Assembly (NCBI GenBank): GCA_050246995.1 | Contig: JBFWVA010000002.1 | Coordinates: forward strand, 372,001 to 436,000 | Direction of reading: 5' to 3' | From: SHVO01 sp050246995 | Lineage (GTDB): Bacteria > Pseudomonadota > Alphaproteobacteria > Rhodospirillales > Rhodospirillaceae | Length of the DNA stretch: 64,000 bases | Shown here: one piece after another, positions 1 through 8,618 of the stretch | Numbering within the stretch: the stretch's first letter is position 1 | Layout: each line of letters begins with the position of its first letter | The notes under the pieces: generated by a model | The model's database searches: none | The model's input: only the letters and a program-made list of their open reading frames with translations | Told to the model about the DNA's origin: nothing | Made by a program: the position numbers and the translations under genes

Positions 1-2641
1 CGTACTTGACGCGAACATTCGAGAAGAACGAGGTGCCCACGACTTCTTCAAGGGTACAGCCCAGGTTCTCGAGGGTGATCTGATTCATGTAGGTGAGTTT
101 GCCATCGCTGTTCTCGATGCAAATGTAGTCCTGCACCGAGTCCAGTGCGCGCGCGACAAGCGCGTTTTGTTCGCGCGTGCGTTCCAGTTGCTGTTCGAAT
201 TCCATGCGCGCTTGCGTGAGCGCGGTCATGTCGGAGATCACGTAAAGTAATTTTCCTTCGTCGAGCCCGCCGCTGACCCGTACGAAGAGCGGCGCTTCCG
301 TGCCGTCGTTGCGCCGGGCCGTGAAACCGCCCGCCCATTGGCCGTTGCGCGCGACGGCCTCGCGGATCGCTTCTCGGGTGTTGCGCGCGGACTCGTCGTT
401 CATCCCGAGACGATGGCGGAATTCGAGAAGATCGGCGCCGTTCGGCACATCGAAGATCCGATGCGCGCTGGCGTTGGCAAAGAGGAGCGAGCCGTCATTG
501 GCGAAGAACATGATGCCATCCCCGGCGGCTTCGATCGCGGTGCCGATATCACGCAGCTGACGCGCGCGGGTTTCGTCCTCGGTGACGTCGGTCAAGACAT
601 GAAGGAAACGGCCGTCGCTGAGGCCGGACACGCGCACGAACACCACACCAAGGGAGCCGTCCCCGCGCGTAATCTGCAGACGGCCGCTCCACCGGCCGGC
701 GCGCGCGACGCCCTCCATCATTCCGGCGCGCATCGCGACAATCTCGTCATCGTTCATGCGTACGCGTGAACGCAGGCTGATAATGTCGAGAGGCTTATCG
801 CCGGGCAAACCAAAGGTGCGGTAGACCGCCGCGTTGGCGTAGATCACCTCGGCGTTGTCGGGACCGAAAATGATGATCCCATCGCTGGCGGCCTGAACCG
901 CGGCCTCGACGTCGCGCATCTGGCGCGTCTTCAGCTCGTCGCCCGTTACATCGATCCAGATCCCGTCCACCGTGCCGGTTTTGTCCGGCCCCTCAGTGCG
1001 GCGCAGAAGCGCCTGGATCCAGCGAATGGCGCCGTCGGATTGCACGATACGCCCGCGAGCGCTTGCGGACCCGCGCGTGCTGAGCCCCTCGGAAATCTCG
1101 CGGTCGAAACGCTCGCGGTCGTCATCGTGAATGAAAAAGGCGGTTGCACCGCCGCGCGACAAGATAGCTTCCGCCGGCACACCGACCACGTCCGCAGCGT
1201 TATGCGAGACGAACTTCGGCATCAACCCATCCTCGCTTTGCTCCATGCGGAAGGCGGCGGCAGGGAGATGGCTCAAAGTCGAGGAAAGCTGGTTGCGGAA
1301 CTCCTCGCGCTCGAGGAATAGCTGTTTCGCGGCCGTGATGTCCTTCGAGGCGCAGCGGTAACCGGTGAAATTTTTCTGCGTATCGAAAACCGGCAGGCCC
1401 GACAGCGTATACCAGGACACCTGCTTGGAGACGGGCATGACGACCTTGTACTCGAGATCGCGGAACGGCTCGCGTTTTGCCCACAGCGCGGCGAGATCGA
1501 AGCTCTCCGAGAACTGGACGCCGAGGTCCTGAAGTACTTCGTGGAACCTGTGACCCAGCATGCGCGGCCCGTAACAGGCCGCGAAAGTACCCGGACCGTC
1601 GATATTGCGCACGTACCCATCCGCATCGACTTCCCAAAATATATCGGAGGTCACGCGGGCGAGATCGCGCATCCTTTCGCTGGTTTCGCGCAGCTCGTCC
1701 TCGCGGCGCTGCAGCCGGTCGGCGGTGCGCAAGGACAGCCAGATATAACCGGAGACGACGATGGTCAGAAGGAGACCGGCGGCAATCAGCGCCTCATTGG
1801 TGAAACGCCAGCGCTCAAGGCGTTCCTGCGCGAGCCGCTCGGACACGTTTTTAAGGACGACGTCGACGACATCCGTCGAATCGACAAACAGGCTTTCAAG
1901 CTCATTGCCGACGCGCGCGATCGAGATCAGGCCGTCCGACAATCGTTTAAATGCGACTTCATAGGCCGAGATGATCGTGAGCAGGCGCGCGCGGTCGGCG
2001 GCCGGCAGCGGCGCAGCGCGGACGTCGCGGGTCATGGCCGCGAGTGCGGCCAAGGCGTTTGTCTGCGCCTCCGTGCCCACGCCGCCAAAGAACGCGTCGT
2101 TGGACGCCTTGAGATCGAGAAGGCGGCTTAGGGGGATGACATTACCGATCTTGGCGAGTTCGGCGTCGAGCGCCTTGCTGGCGCCGCGAAACTCAAAGCG
2201 CAGTCCGCCGGTGGTGTAGTCACCGAGCGATTCGGCAAGCTTGTCATGTTCTGCAATGACGTCGCGGGCGCGGTAGACATTGGCCGCCAGCTTGGCCAGC
2301 GCCTCGCGCGAAGCCGCGTCGGTGAGGAAGCCCTCGAGGATGCGAAGGTCGTTCGCGAGCTGTACCGCTGTGGCCTGGCGATTGCGGGCGGCCGCCGCGC
2401 GCCGGACTTCATCCTCGCTCGTTTCGGCATCGGCGTGTTCGACGCCGAGGAGGAGCACGCCCGAGAGAGCGGCGGGCAGGCGCGCAGCCGCTTCGCCGAC
2501 CTGCGCGGATTCCAATTCCAACGCGGCGTTTCTGCTGCGCGTATTGCCCGCAAAAAGAACAATGGCGCCGAGAATGCCGAGCGAGAGAAACGCGTACAGC
2601 CATAACCGGTGCGGCCGCGGGTCGCTTGTCGATGTCGCCAA
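1..2641 (-). CDS. Membrane-bound multi-PAS sensor protein (3' end beyond left edge)
   Basis: The frame is open on the minus strand from 2641 to base 1, so the output domain (kinase, GGDEF or other) is not visible. There is no ATG or GTG between the in-frame stop at 2684-2686 and the first membrane segment. The TTG at 2639-2641, after a G-rich stretch, is the likeliest start. Order seen: TM1 (about residues 13-32), about 245 residues of helical extracytoplasmic region, TM2 (about 280-300), then PAS domains at about 315-440, 447-570, 575-690 and 695-815, and a fifth from about 825. PAS 3 and 4 look like an internal duplication: both begin with an A-DGI--F--D pattern and end in VRVSG. It lies 37 bp downstream of the unknown gene that follows cheY-cheZ, so it is probably the last visible gene of that operon. 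Ligand unknown; role as a signalling input is inferred. Confidence 0.85.
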   Translation of the reverse strand, partial: MATSTSDPRPHRLWLYAFLSLGILGAIVLFAGNTRSRNAALELESAQVGEAAARLPAALSGVLLLGVEHADAETSEDEVRRAAAARNRQATAVQLANDLRILEGFLTDAASREALAKLAANVYRARDVIAEHDKLAESLGDYTTGGLRFEFRGASKALDAELAKIGNVIPLSRLLDLKASNDAFFGGVGTEAQTNALAALAAMTRDVRAAPLPAADRARLLTIISAYEVAFKRLSDGLISIARVGNELESLFVDSTDVVDVVLKNVSERLAQERLERWRFTNEALIAAGLLLTIVVSGYIWLSLRTADRLQRREDELRETSERMRDLARVTSDIFWEVDADGYVRNIDGPGTFAACYGPRMLGHRFHEVLQDLGVQFSESFDLAALWAKREPFRDLEYKVVMPVSKQVSWYTLSGLPVFDTQKNFTGYRCASKDITAAKQLFLEREEFRNQLSSTLSHLPAAAFRMEQSEDGLMPKFVSHNAADVVGVPAEAILSRGGATAFFIHDDDRERFDREISEGLSTRGSASARGRIVQSDGAIRWIQALLRRTEGPDKTGTVDGIWIDVTGDELKTRQMRDVEAAVQAASDGIIIFGPDNAEVIYANAAVYRTFGLPGDKPLDIISLRSRVRMNDDEIVAMRAGMMEGVARAGRWSGRLQITRGDGSLGVVFVRVSGLSDGRFLHVLTDVTEDETRARQLRDIGTAIEAAGDGIMFFANDGSLLFANASAHRIFDVPNGADLLEFRHRLGMNDESARNTREAIREAVARNGQWAGGFTARRNDGTEAPLFVRVSGGLDEGKLLYVISDMTALTQARMEFEQQLERTREQNALVARALDSVQDYICIENSDGKLTYMNQITLENLGCTLEEVVGTSFFSNVRVKY

Positions 2642-2678
2642 AACCCATACCCCAAAAATTCCCAGGGCTATTCTAGCG

Positions 2679-3731
2679 CTAGTTCAATTCCGCCATCGAC
2701 GGGGCTTTCCGCTCCAGGTCGCGAATGCGCTTAAGCCCATGTTTTATATCGGTCATTATAAAGTCGGCGCGGCGCACAGGCCCGCCCATGTTACGTTTCG
2801 GGAACATGCCGGCCCAAGCGTCCATCTTCACCGTCAGGGCGCACAGAATGCCGCCCATGGTAATGTGATACGCCTTGATGATGCGTTCGATCTTGCGGAA
2901 CTTCTCGGCGGAGAGGTTATCCCACATATCCTTTGTATGGCGGTTGAAGGCTTCGAGGCGGCCCGTAACCGAGGTCAGGAGCTCGGTGAAGTTCTTCTCC
3001 ATCTCATCGCAGGTCAGCATCAACTGCTGATTCGTGCGCATCTGGTAGCTCTTGCGCAGATCCTTCATCGAATCGAGGAAGTCCTCGACGATCGGTGCGA
3101 TGCGATCGAGACACTGGCGGTAATAGGACAGCGATAGGAAGATGTCGGCGTAATCCTCCAGGAACCGCGGGATATCCTGGATGTTGAGCCCGAGCTTGGC
3201 GGCCATCATCAGCAATTTCTTGCGGGCGCGCTCGATGTCGGGATCGCGGAACATCGCGACCACGTCCTCGAGCGTTTCGATTCCCTCCGCTTCGCCGCCG
3301 TAGATTTGCAGCAACAACGGGCGCGTGAAGCTTTTCATATAACGCGCGAGCTCACGCGTCTTGTCGGGCGACAGCTTCAGCGCGGTCTCGTTGACCGCGA
3401 TACCATGCGCCCGGAGCGCGACACGCAAGGAATAAACATCGTAGCTGGGCATCAGCTCTAATTTACGCAGCAGGACGAAGTCCGGGTGCGGCGGTGATGC
3501 AGGCCAACCGAACTCACCTGGAATCTTTTCGATATCAATTTGGCCGCTGCCGGCTTCGCGGTCCTTGAAGACCTCGATCACGCTTTCAAGCCGGGTGTTC
3601 TTGATGATCCGCGCGCGCTTGATGGCAGGGTGCGCCACTGGAATCAGCGATAGCGACAACGTATGCAGACTGTCGCGATCTTCCGCATCGATATCGGTTG
3701 CAGGCGCTGAAGTGGCGGCGGCGGCGCTCAT
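2679..3731 (-). CDS. Conserved hypothetical protein of the cheY-cheZ cluster
   Basis: 350 residues, predicted mostly alpha-helical and soluble; no signal peptide, membrane segment or recognised catalytic motif. The N-terminal 20 residues are Ala/Thr-rich and low complexity. The middle (about 90-260) is rich in Leu/Arg/Glu helices with a Tyr-rich stretch (SLSYYRQ), and the C-terminal third ends in a basic helix (ITDIKHGLKRIRDLERK-like). It starts 9 bp after cheZ and is followed after 37 bp by a multi-PAS sensor, so a role in chemotaxis or motility signalling is likely from context only. I do not recognise a family. Confidence 0.8.
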   Translation of the reverse strand: MSAAAATSAPATDIDAEDRDSLHTLSLSLIPVAHPAIKRARIIKNTRLESVIEVFKDREAGSGQIDIEKIPGEFGWPASPPHPDFVLLRKLELMPSYDVYSLRVALRAHGIAVNETALKLSPDKTRELARYMKSFTRPLLLQIYGGEAEGIETLEDVVAMFRDPDIERARKKLLMMAAKLGLNIQDIPRFLEDYADIFLSLSYYRQCLDRIAPIVEDFLDSMKDLRKSYQMRTNQQLMLTCDEMEKNFTELLTSVTGRLEAFNRHTKDMWDNLSAEKFRKIERIIKAYHITMGGILCALTVKMDAWAGMFPKRNMGGPVRRADFIMTDIKHGLKRIRDLERKAPSMAELN

Positions 3732-3740
3732 AATGGTTTC

Positions 3741-4364
3741 CTAAAAGCCGAGAAGCGCGTCGATTTCCTCCTGGCTGCGACCTTGTCCCGGCAGCGCCGG
3801 CCCATTGAGGAGATCGGAGTCAGAAGCAATGCCCGGCGGCGGTTGCACGTTGATTGGGACGACGGATTCGTCGGGGGCGCCGGCCGAGAAGATCATCTGG
3901 TCGATGCGGCTTTCGATCACCTTCAGGGTCGTGACGACCTTGGTGATGCGTTGACCGGTGATGTCCTGGAAAGAGCAAGCCTCGTAAATCGAGGTCACGG
4001 CGTCCATGAGTTTGCCGGAGCCTTCGGCGTCGATTTTGTCGGCGACACCGCTGATGACTTCGGCTGCGTCCATGATCCGGTTGGTGGCTTCCGCGGTTGA
4101 TTTCACAATGGCGTCGAGTTCGTCTGTCGCCTTCGGAAGGAACGCGAGCTTCACCTCATCAGGGCGCAGGGCCGCGATTTCGGCCTTGGTCTGCTCGATG
4201 AAAGCGGCCAGACGCTTCAGCTCGACGTACAGCCCCTTATCGGAGGGCCAGCTCGACATCAGCGTGCCGACATTGCTTCCAACGTTGCCGAGTTGCGGCG
4301 GTATCGTTTTTTCCGAAAGAGCCTTTCGGATTTGGGTCTCAAGACCCGCTTTGACATTGGACAT
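3741..4364 (-). CDS. cheZ: Protein phosphatase CheZ
   Basis: 207 residues. CheZ dephosphorylates CheY-P in the cytoplasm and ends the motor-switching signal. The long central helices carry ACSFQDITGQRI (129-140). D134 and Q138 have the D-x3-Q spacing of the CheZ catalytic pair (D143/Q147 in E. coli). The C-terminus, SQEEIDALLGF (197-207), follows a flexible Pro/Gly-rich linker and matches the CheY-P-docking tail of CheZ. It also closely resembles the FliM N-terminal CheY-binding motif. The gene is 26 bp downstream of cheY and 9 bp upstream of the next gene, so cotranscription is likely. Family assignment is secure from the active-site motif; overall sequence is divergent from enterobacterial CheZ. 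Confidence 0.9.
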   Translation of the reverse strand: MSNVKAGLETQIRKALSEKTIPPQLGNVGSNVGTLMSSWPSDKGLYVELKRLAAFIEQTKAEIAALRPDEVKLAFLPKATDELDAIVKSTAEATNRIMDAAEVISGVADKIDAEGSGKLMDAVTSIYEACSFQDITGQRITKVVTTLKVIESRIDQMIFSAGAPDESVVPINVQPPPGIASDSDLLNGPALPGQGRSQEEIDALLGF

Positions 4365-4390
4365 GATGCACCGTGCGCGACATTCAGCGG

Positions 4391-4777
4391 TTAGAACTGG
4401 CCGAGGACGCCGGCGATCTTTCCCTTCAGGGTATCGCTGTTGAACGGCTTCACGATGTAGTTGGACACGCCCGCCTTCTTGGCTTCGACGACGTTCTCGG
4501 TCTTGCTTTCCGCAGTGACCATGATGAACGGGGTCTCTTTCAGGCCGTCGTCGCAGCGGACTTCGCGCAGGAACTGGATGCCGGTCATCGGTTCCATGTT
4601 CCAGTCGGAGATGACGAGGCCGTACTTCTTGAGGCGCATCATCTGCAGCGCCTGGGCGCCGTCGCTGGCTTCGTCGACGTTATTGAAGCCGATCTGCTTC
4701 AGAAGGTTGCGGACGATACGCAGCATGGTGGCGTAATCGTCCACGATCAGAACGTTCATGGTGGTATCGACAGACAT
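4391..4777 (-). CDS. cheY: Chemotaxis response regulator CheY
   Basis: 128 residues, a single receiver domain with no output domain. Visible residues: acidic pocket D13/D14, phosphoacceptor D58 (VISDWNMEPMTG), switch T88 and Y107, and K110 in the IVKPF loop. The DW-NMEPM-G signature after the phosphorylation site is typical of flagellar-motor CheY. First gene of a minus-strand run cheY-cheZ-unknown-PAS sensor. The receiver domain of a general response regulator is the only alternative, but the adjacent cheZ argues for CheY. Confidence 0.95.
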   Translation of the reverse strand: MSVDTTMNVLIVDDYATMLRIVRNLLKQIGFNNVDEASDGAQALQMMRLKKYGLVISDWNMEPMTGIQFLREVRCDDGLKETPFIMVTAESKTENVVEAKKAGVSNYIVKPFNSDTLKGKIAGVLGQF

Positions 4778-4884
4778 GGGTAACTCCGTTTGCGAGTGTT
4801 GTTGCGTGGAGACCCATGTGTAGGGGATGCCGCGCGCCGGAACACGCGAGCAGAAGGGTTACCGGGCGCTGCGGGGGTATAACC

Positions 4885-4898
4885 GCAGGGGGACAGCC
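4885..4898 (-). promoter_or_regulatory. Possible sigma-54 -24/-12 element upstream of cheY
   Basis: On the minus strand the sequence AGGCTGTCCCCCTGC has GG and GC separated by exactly 10 nt, as in sigma-54 promoters. The flanking bases are only partly consensus (AGGCTG for TGGCAC, CTGC for TTGC). It lies about 107 nt before the cheY start. Weak single-site evidence. Confidence 0.2.
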
Positions 4899-4975
4899 TT
4901 AACCGTTAGTATTAGAGCGATTGAACCTGGAAATACGCAGTTTCCAAAGAGCAGCTGCCGCGCAGCCCGCTCTAT

Positions 4976-5641
4976 CTAGACTTGGCTTTCACCCGGCACG
5001 CGCCAGCCATGCTCATAGGCAAGGCGTACGGCATCAGCGCGATTGGTGGCGCCGATCTTCTTGTAGCAATTGCGCAAGTGGATCTTCACCGTGATCTCCT
5101 GGAGACCCAGGGCGATGGCGATCTGCTTATTGGTCTTGCCCGCGATGAGCAGGCGCAACGCTTCAGCTTCACGCTCGGTCAGCTTATTGAGCGGGCTGTC
5201 CTCGATCGGCCCCGTCCGCTTGGCGGTCTGATCGAAGATCGAAGGGGCATCGTTTTCCTCGAGCAAGGACGAGGGAATATAGCGCTCGCCGTCCATCACA
5301 GCTTCCAGCGCGCGAATGAGGGTTTTACCGGTTGCGGTCTTGGGCACGAAGCCCGAGGCGCCGCGTTCGAGCGCGGCATTGATAGTGCGTCTGTCGGAGT
5401 AACCGGAGACGATGACGATCGGCACTTCGGGCAGCGCCGCTTTCATACGGTCGAAGCCTTCGAAACCATTCATTCCAGGCATCTGGAGATCGAGAAGCAC
5501 CAAGTCGACATCCTTGGCGTACTGCAAGGCTTCGTCCAGGGAACCTGCTTCTATGACTTCGGTCTTGGCCCGCAGCTTCATGAGATGAGGCTTGAGGGCT
5601 TCCCGGATCAAGGAATGATCGTCCGCGTAAAGTATCCGCAT
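4976..5641 (-). CDS. LuxR/NarL-type response regulator
   Basis: 221 residues. N-terminal receiver (1-120) with D7/D8 and phosphoacceptor D51 (LLDLQMPGMNG), T/S switch in VSGYS and K in PKTA. A linker is followed by a LuxR-type helix-turn-helix (about 152-212: LTEREAEALRLLIAGKTNKQIA, split here by the classical NKQIA recognition motif). It should bind DNA as a phosphorylated dimer. Its cognate kinase is not adjacent: the HWE kinase gene at 7.2 kb and the PAS sensor at the left edge are candidates. It is separated from cheY by 198 bp, so it is probably its own transcription unit. Confidence 0.9.
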   Translation of the reverse strand: MRILYADDHSLIREALKPHLMKLRAKTEVIEAGSLDEALQYAKDVDLVLLDLQMPGMNGFEGFDRMKAALPEVPIVIVSGYSDRRTINAALERGASGFVPKTATGKTLIRALEAVMDGERYIPSSLLEENDAPSIFDQTAKRTGPIEDSPLNKLTEREAEALRLLIAGKTNKQIAIALGLQEITVKIHLRNCYKKIGATNRADAVRLAYEHGWRVPGESQV

Positions 5642-5775
5642 GTCCCAAGCCTACGAGTTTCAACTTCAATTAGAAAGAGTGTTTCAAACGAGCCGCCTAA
5701 TGGTGGATCATTATCCCCTATAATCTGTACAGACCGGTCTCAAACGCTATCCGGATTCGGGGAAGTCGCTGGAGC

Positions 5776-7062
5776 ATGACGGACAAGGGATCAGCGCTTC
5801 TTCGCGCGATAACGCCATTCGGCGCGGCGCTTCTAGTGCTGAACGGGATGATCGGCGCGGGTATTTTCGTGCTGCCCGCGACCGTTTCCGCGATCGCCGG
5901 CGCGTGGGCGCCTTGGTTATTCCTGGCGGTCGGATTGTTTTTCATCACGATAGCGCTGTCATTCGCCGAACTCGCGAGCTACTTCCGCGACTCTGGCGGC
6001 CCGGTTCTCTACGCGGGCACCGCATTCGGACCCGCCGCGGGGTTTGCATCCGGGTGGATGCTGTGGCTGGGCCGCGTGACCGCCATCGCCGCGAACATAA
6101 ATGTCGTGGTGACCTACCTCGGCCCGTCCTGGTCCTGGATCGCGGGAGGCGCAGGGCGCACCGTGTTCATCGCAAGCGTCTGCGCGGCTCTCGTGGCGGC
6201 TAATGTCGTCGGCGTCAAACAAGGCGTCCGCACGGTCGCGATTTTCACGGTGCTGAAGTTGACCCCGTTACTGGCACTGGCCGGTATGGGCCTGTTCGCA
6301 ATCGGCCCCGCGGCGATGCCGGGCCCGGCCCCGCCGATGGGCGCGATGGGCACGGCCGCGCTGCTGTTCATCTACGCTTTCGTGGGCTTCGAAGCCGCGC
6401 TGGTGACGGCCGGCGAGACGAAGGATCCGCGCCGTTCGCTACCGCGCGCCCTGGTGGTCACCGTCGCGGGCACCGCTCTGCTCTATTGGCTGCTCACCCT
6501 CGTCTTTGTCGCGGTGCTGCCGGCCGGCGGCGCCGAGGGAAAAACGCTTTCGGACGCGGCCGCGGCGCTGGCGGGCCCCGCCGCCGCCGCGGTGATCACA
6601 TTCACCGCCATCTTCTCCGTGGCGGGCAATGTCGCCTCGGCCATGGTGACATCGCCGCGCATGACGTATTCGCTGGCCGAGAACAAGTGGCTGCCGAAGT
6701 GGTTCGGCCACGTGCATGCGAAATACGCGACGCCGGACAATTCGATCCTTTTGTTTGGTGTGGCGGTGTTTGTATTCGCGGCCTCGAGCACATTCGTATT
6801 TTTGGCGGCAGCGAGTTCGCTGGCGCGAATTTTGATTTACATCCTGTGCGTCCTGGCACTGCCGAAGTTGCGTCGCACGCTTTCCAAGGAGGCACAGGAA
6901 GAGGCGTACCGGCCGCCGGGCGGCCTTATCATTCCCGGCATTGCGTTCATCTTGTGCGTGGCCGCCTGCACCCAGGCGGCATTGGCCACCTGGGGTATCG
7001 TCACCGCCATCGTCGCGGTCGGGATGGCCCTGTTTTGGATCGCGCGCCGTTCGACCCGTTAG
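5776..7062 (+). CDS. APC-family amino acid permease
   Basis: 428 residues with about 12 hydrophobic segments filling almost the whole protein. The first helix carries LNGMIGAGIFVLPA, the unwound GxG-type substrate-binding helix of the amino acid-polyamine-organocation superfamily. The FVGFEAALVTAGETKDPRRSLPRAL stretch between helices 6 and 7 is also typical (quoted region about residues 208-232). It should import or exchange amino acids across the inner membrane; substrate cannot be predicted. The start ATG at 5776 has GGGAAG about 10 bp upstream. The -10-like CTATAAT at about 5716-5722 could belong to its promoter. Confidence 0.88.
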   Translation: MTDKGSALLRAITPFGAALLVLNGMIGAGIFVLPATVSAIAGAWAPWLFLAVGLFFITIALSFAELASYFRDSGGPVLYAGTAFGPAAGFASGWMLWLGRVTAIAANINVVVTYLGPSWSWIAGGAGRTVFIASVCAALVAANVVGVKQGVRTVAIFTVLKLTPLLALAGMGLFAIGPAAMPGPAPPMGAMGTAALLFIYAFVGFEAALVTAGETKDPRRSLPRALVVTVAGTALLYWLLTLVFVAVLPAGGAEGKTLSDAAAALAGPAAAAVITFTAIFSVAGNVASAMVTSPRMTYSLAENKWLPKWFGHVHAKYATPDNSILLFGVAVFVFAASSTFVFLAAASSLARILIYILCVLALPKLRRTLSKEAQEEAYRPPGGLIIPGIAFILCVAACTQAALATWGIVTAIVAVGMALFWIARRSTR

Positions 7063-7211
7063 CGCCACCCTATCCCAGGACAAGCCACGCTTATCCTCGG
7101 CTGTCCGGCGCGCGCCACTAAACGTATTACGCGCAACAATTCCAATGCTTTATACTGGCAGTGACGAGGCGCATCGCTTATTACCTTAACAGGCGAAGTT
7201 CCGGACATTGC

Positions 7212-8606
7212 ATGACCCCTAGCGGCTCCAGTACGGCAAGCAGCGACAGGCTCGCGCGCCTGATTGAGGAGACCGCTCCCGGCGCGTGGGACTGGGACGC
7301 GCAGACGAAAACATTCGTCATCACGCCGCGCCTGCGCGATGTGTTCGGCTTCACGGCATCTCACGCCATCGATCTTGCCGCGCTCGTGAGGGCGACTTTT
7401 TCAAATGACCGCGCATGGGCCGACGGGATCGATGCGCTTCCCATTCAAAAAGACCCCATCCTTCGCCGATTCCGCATCCTGAAAAACGGCGGAGAACGAT
7501 GGATCGCCGCGCGCATCTGGAATCGCGGCGCCGAAGGCCATTCGGGCACGGTCGAAGACATCACAGACCACACGGAAACAGCGATGGCGCTGGCGGAAAG
7601 CGAGGAGCGCTTACGGCTGGCGATCGAAGCTGGAAAGATGGCGGTATGGGAAGTCGACCTCGACGCCCAGACAATGACGCAGTCAGCGGAGCTAAACCAC
7701 CTGCTCGGTTTTCCGCCAGGAGAGACGGTGACGCTGGCGAAGGCGCGCGCCCTCTATAATCCGGGCGAATTTGATCGCATCCAAAAGGAAGGGTGCTCCG
7801 CCGAAGAGATCCGGGCGCGGGCGCACGGCGGCGCGTTCGAGCCCTGGAGCCACCGGGAGACTCCCGCCAAAGGAAGCCGGACCCAGGTGCAGGCCGAGAT
7901 CGCGCTGACCACGCGCTCGGGCATACCTAAACATTTATTGCTGCGGTCGCAGTACGCGCCGTTCCCCGACGGACGCCCGCGTCTGACCGGCCTCTTGATC
8001 GACATCACCGAGACCAAGCAGGCGCAATTGAAACTCGGCACGGTCGCGCGCGAACTTCAGCACCGTGTGAAGAATTCGTTATCCGTGGTCTACGCTCTGG
8101 CCACGAAAACGTTGCGCGGAAACGCGGCCGAAGAAGCGCTCGGCACTTTCCTTGAGCGTTTGCGCGCGCTCGCCGCCGCCAACGATTTGATCCTCGATCG
8201 GGGATCAGACAGCGCGCCGCTGCACAACGTGATCGAGCAGATCGTAAAGCCTTACCGCGACGGATCGCAGGACCCCTTCACCTTGACCGGCCCTTCGGTG
8301 AGCCTTCGTCCCAACGCCGCGATCGCCTCCGGCATGGTGCTGCACGAGCTGTGCACCAACGCCGTTAAATATGGCGCCCTGTCGCGGCCCGAGGGACGCA
8401 TCACGGTGAATTGGACGCAGCCCGCCTCGGACCGCATCGATCTGACGTGGGAAGAACGCGGCGGCCCCGCCGTGGAAAAGCCCACGCGGCAGGGTTTTGG
8501 GATGCGTCTTCTCGATAGCCTCCTGTCCGGCGAAGGCGGCAAGGTCACACTCGATTTCCAACCCACCGGCGTTACCTGTAAAATCTCGCTTCCGCTCAAT
8601 CAGTAA
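7212..8606 (+). CDS. PAS-domain HWE-family sensor histidine kinase
   Basis: 464 residues from ATG 7212; an in-frame GTG 51 bp upstream would add 17 unremarkable residues. No membrane segment, so a cytoplasmic sensor. Two PAS-like modules (about 10-120 and 125-265) precede the kinase core. The phosphoacceptor helix has LQHRVKNSLSVV with H at about 284. The ATP lid region has HELCTNAVKYGALS (N box) and LTWEERGGP, the conserved W-E residues that define HWE kinases and also HisKA_2 relatives. Followed after 12 bp by an MFS transporter gene. Alphaproteobacterial HWE kinases often feed single-domain regulators or PhyR. No such partner is adjacent here. Confidence 0.88.
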   Translation: MTPSGSSTASSDRLARLIEETAPGAWDWDAQTKTFVITPRLRDVFGFTASHAIDLAALVRATFSNDRAWADGIDALPIQKDPILRRFRILKNGGERWIAARIWNRGAEGHSGTVEDITDHTETAMALAESEERLRLAIEAGKMAVWEVDLDAQTMTQSAELNHLLGFPPGETVTLAKARALYNPGEFDRIQKEGCSAEEIRARAHGGAFEPWSHRETPAKGSRTQVQAEIALTTRSGIPKHLLLRSQYAPFPDGRPRLTGLLIDITETKQAQLKLGTVARELQHRVKNSLSVVYALATKTLRGNAAEEALGTFLERLRALAAANDLILDRGSDSAPLHNVIEQIVKPYRDGSQDPFTLTGPSVSLRPNAAIASGMVLHELCTNAVKYGALSRPEGRITVNWTQPASDRIDLTWEERGGPAVEKPTRQGFGMRLLDSLLSGEGGKVTLDFQPTGVTCKISLPLNQ

Positions 8607-8618
8607 ACGCCCGGTAAC

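Noticed and set aside
1..2641. Possible frameshift in the PAS sensor because no single ATG-initiated frame covers it
   Set aside because: The minus frame is continuously open; only the start codon (TTG) and the left edge explain the absence.
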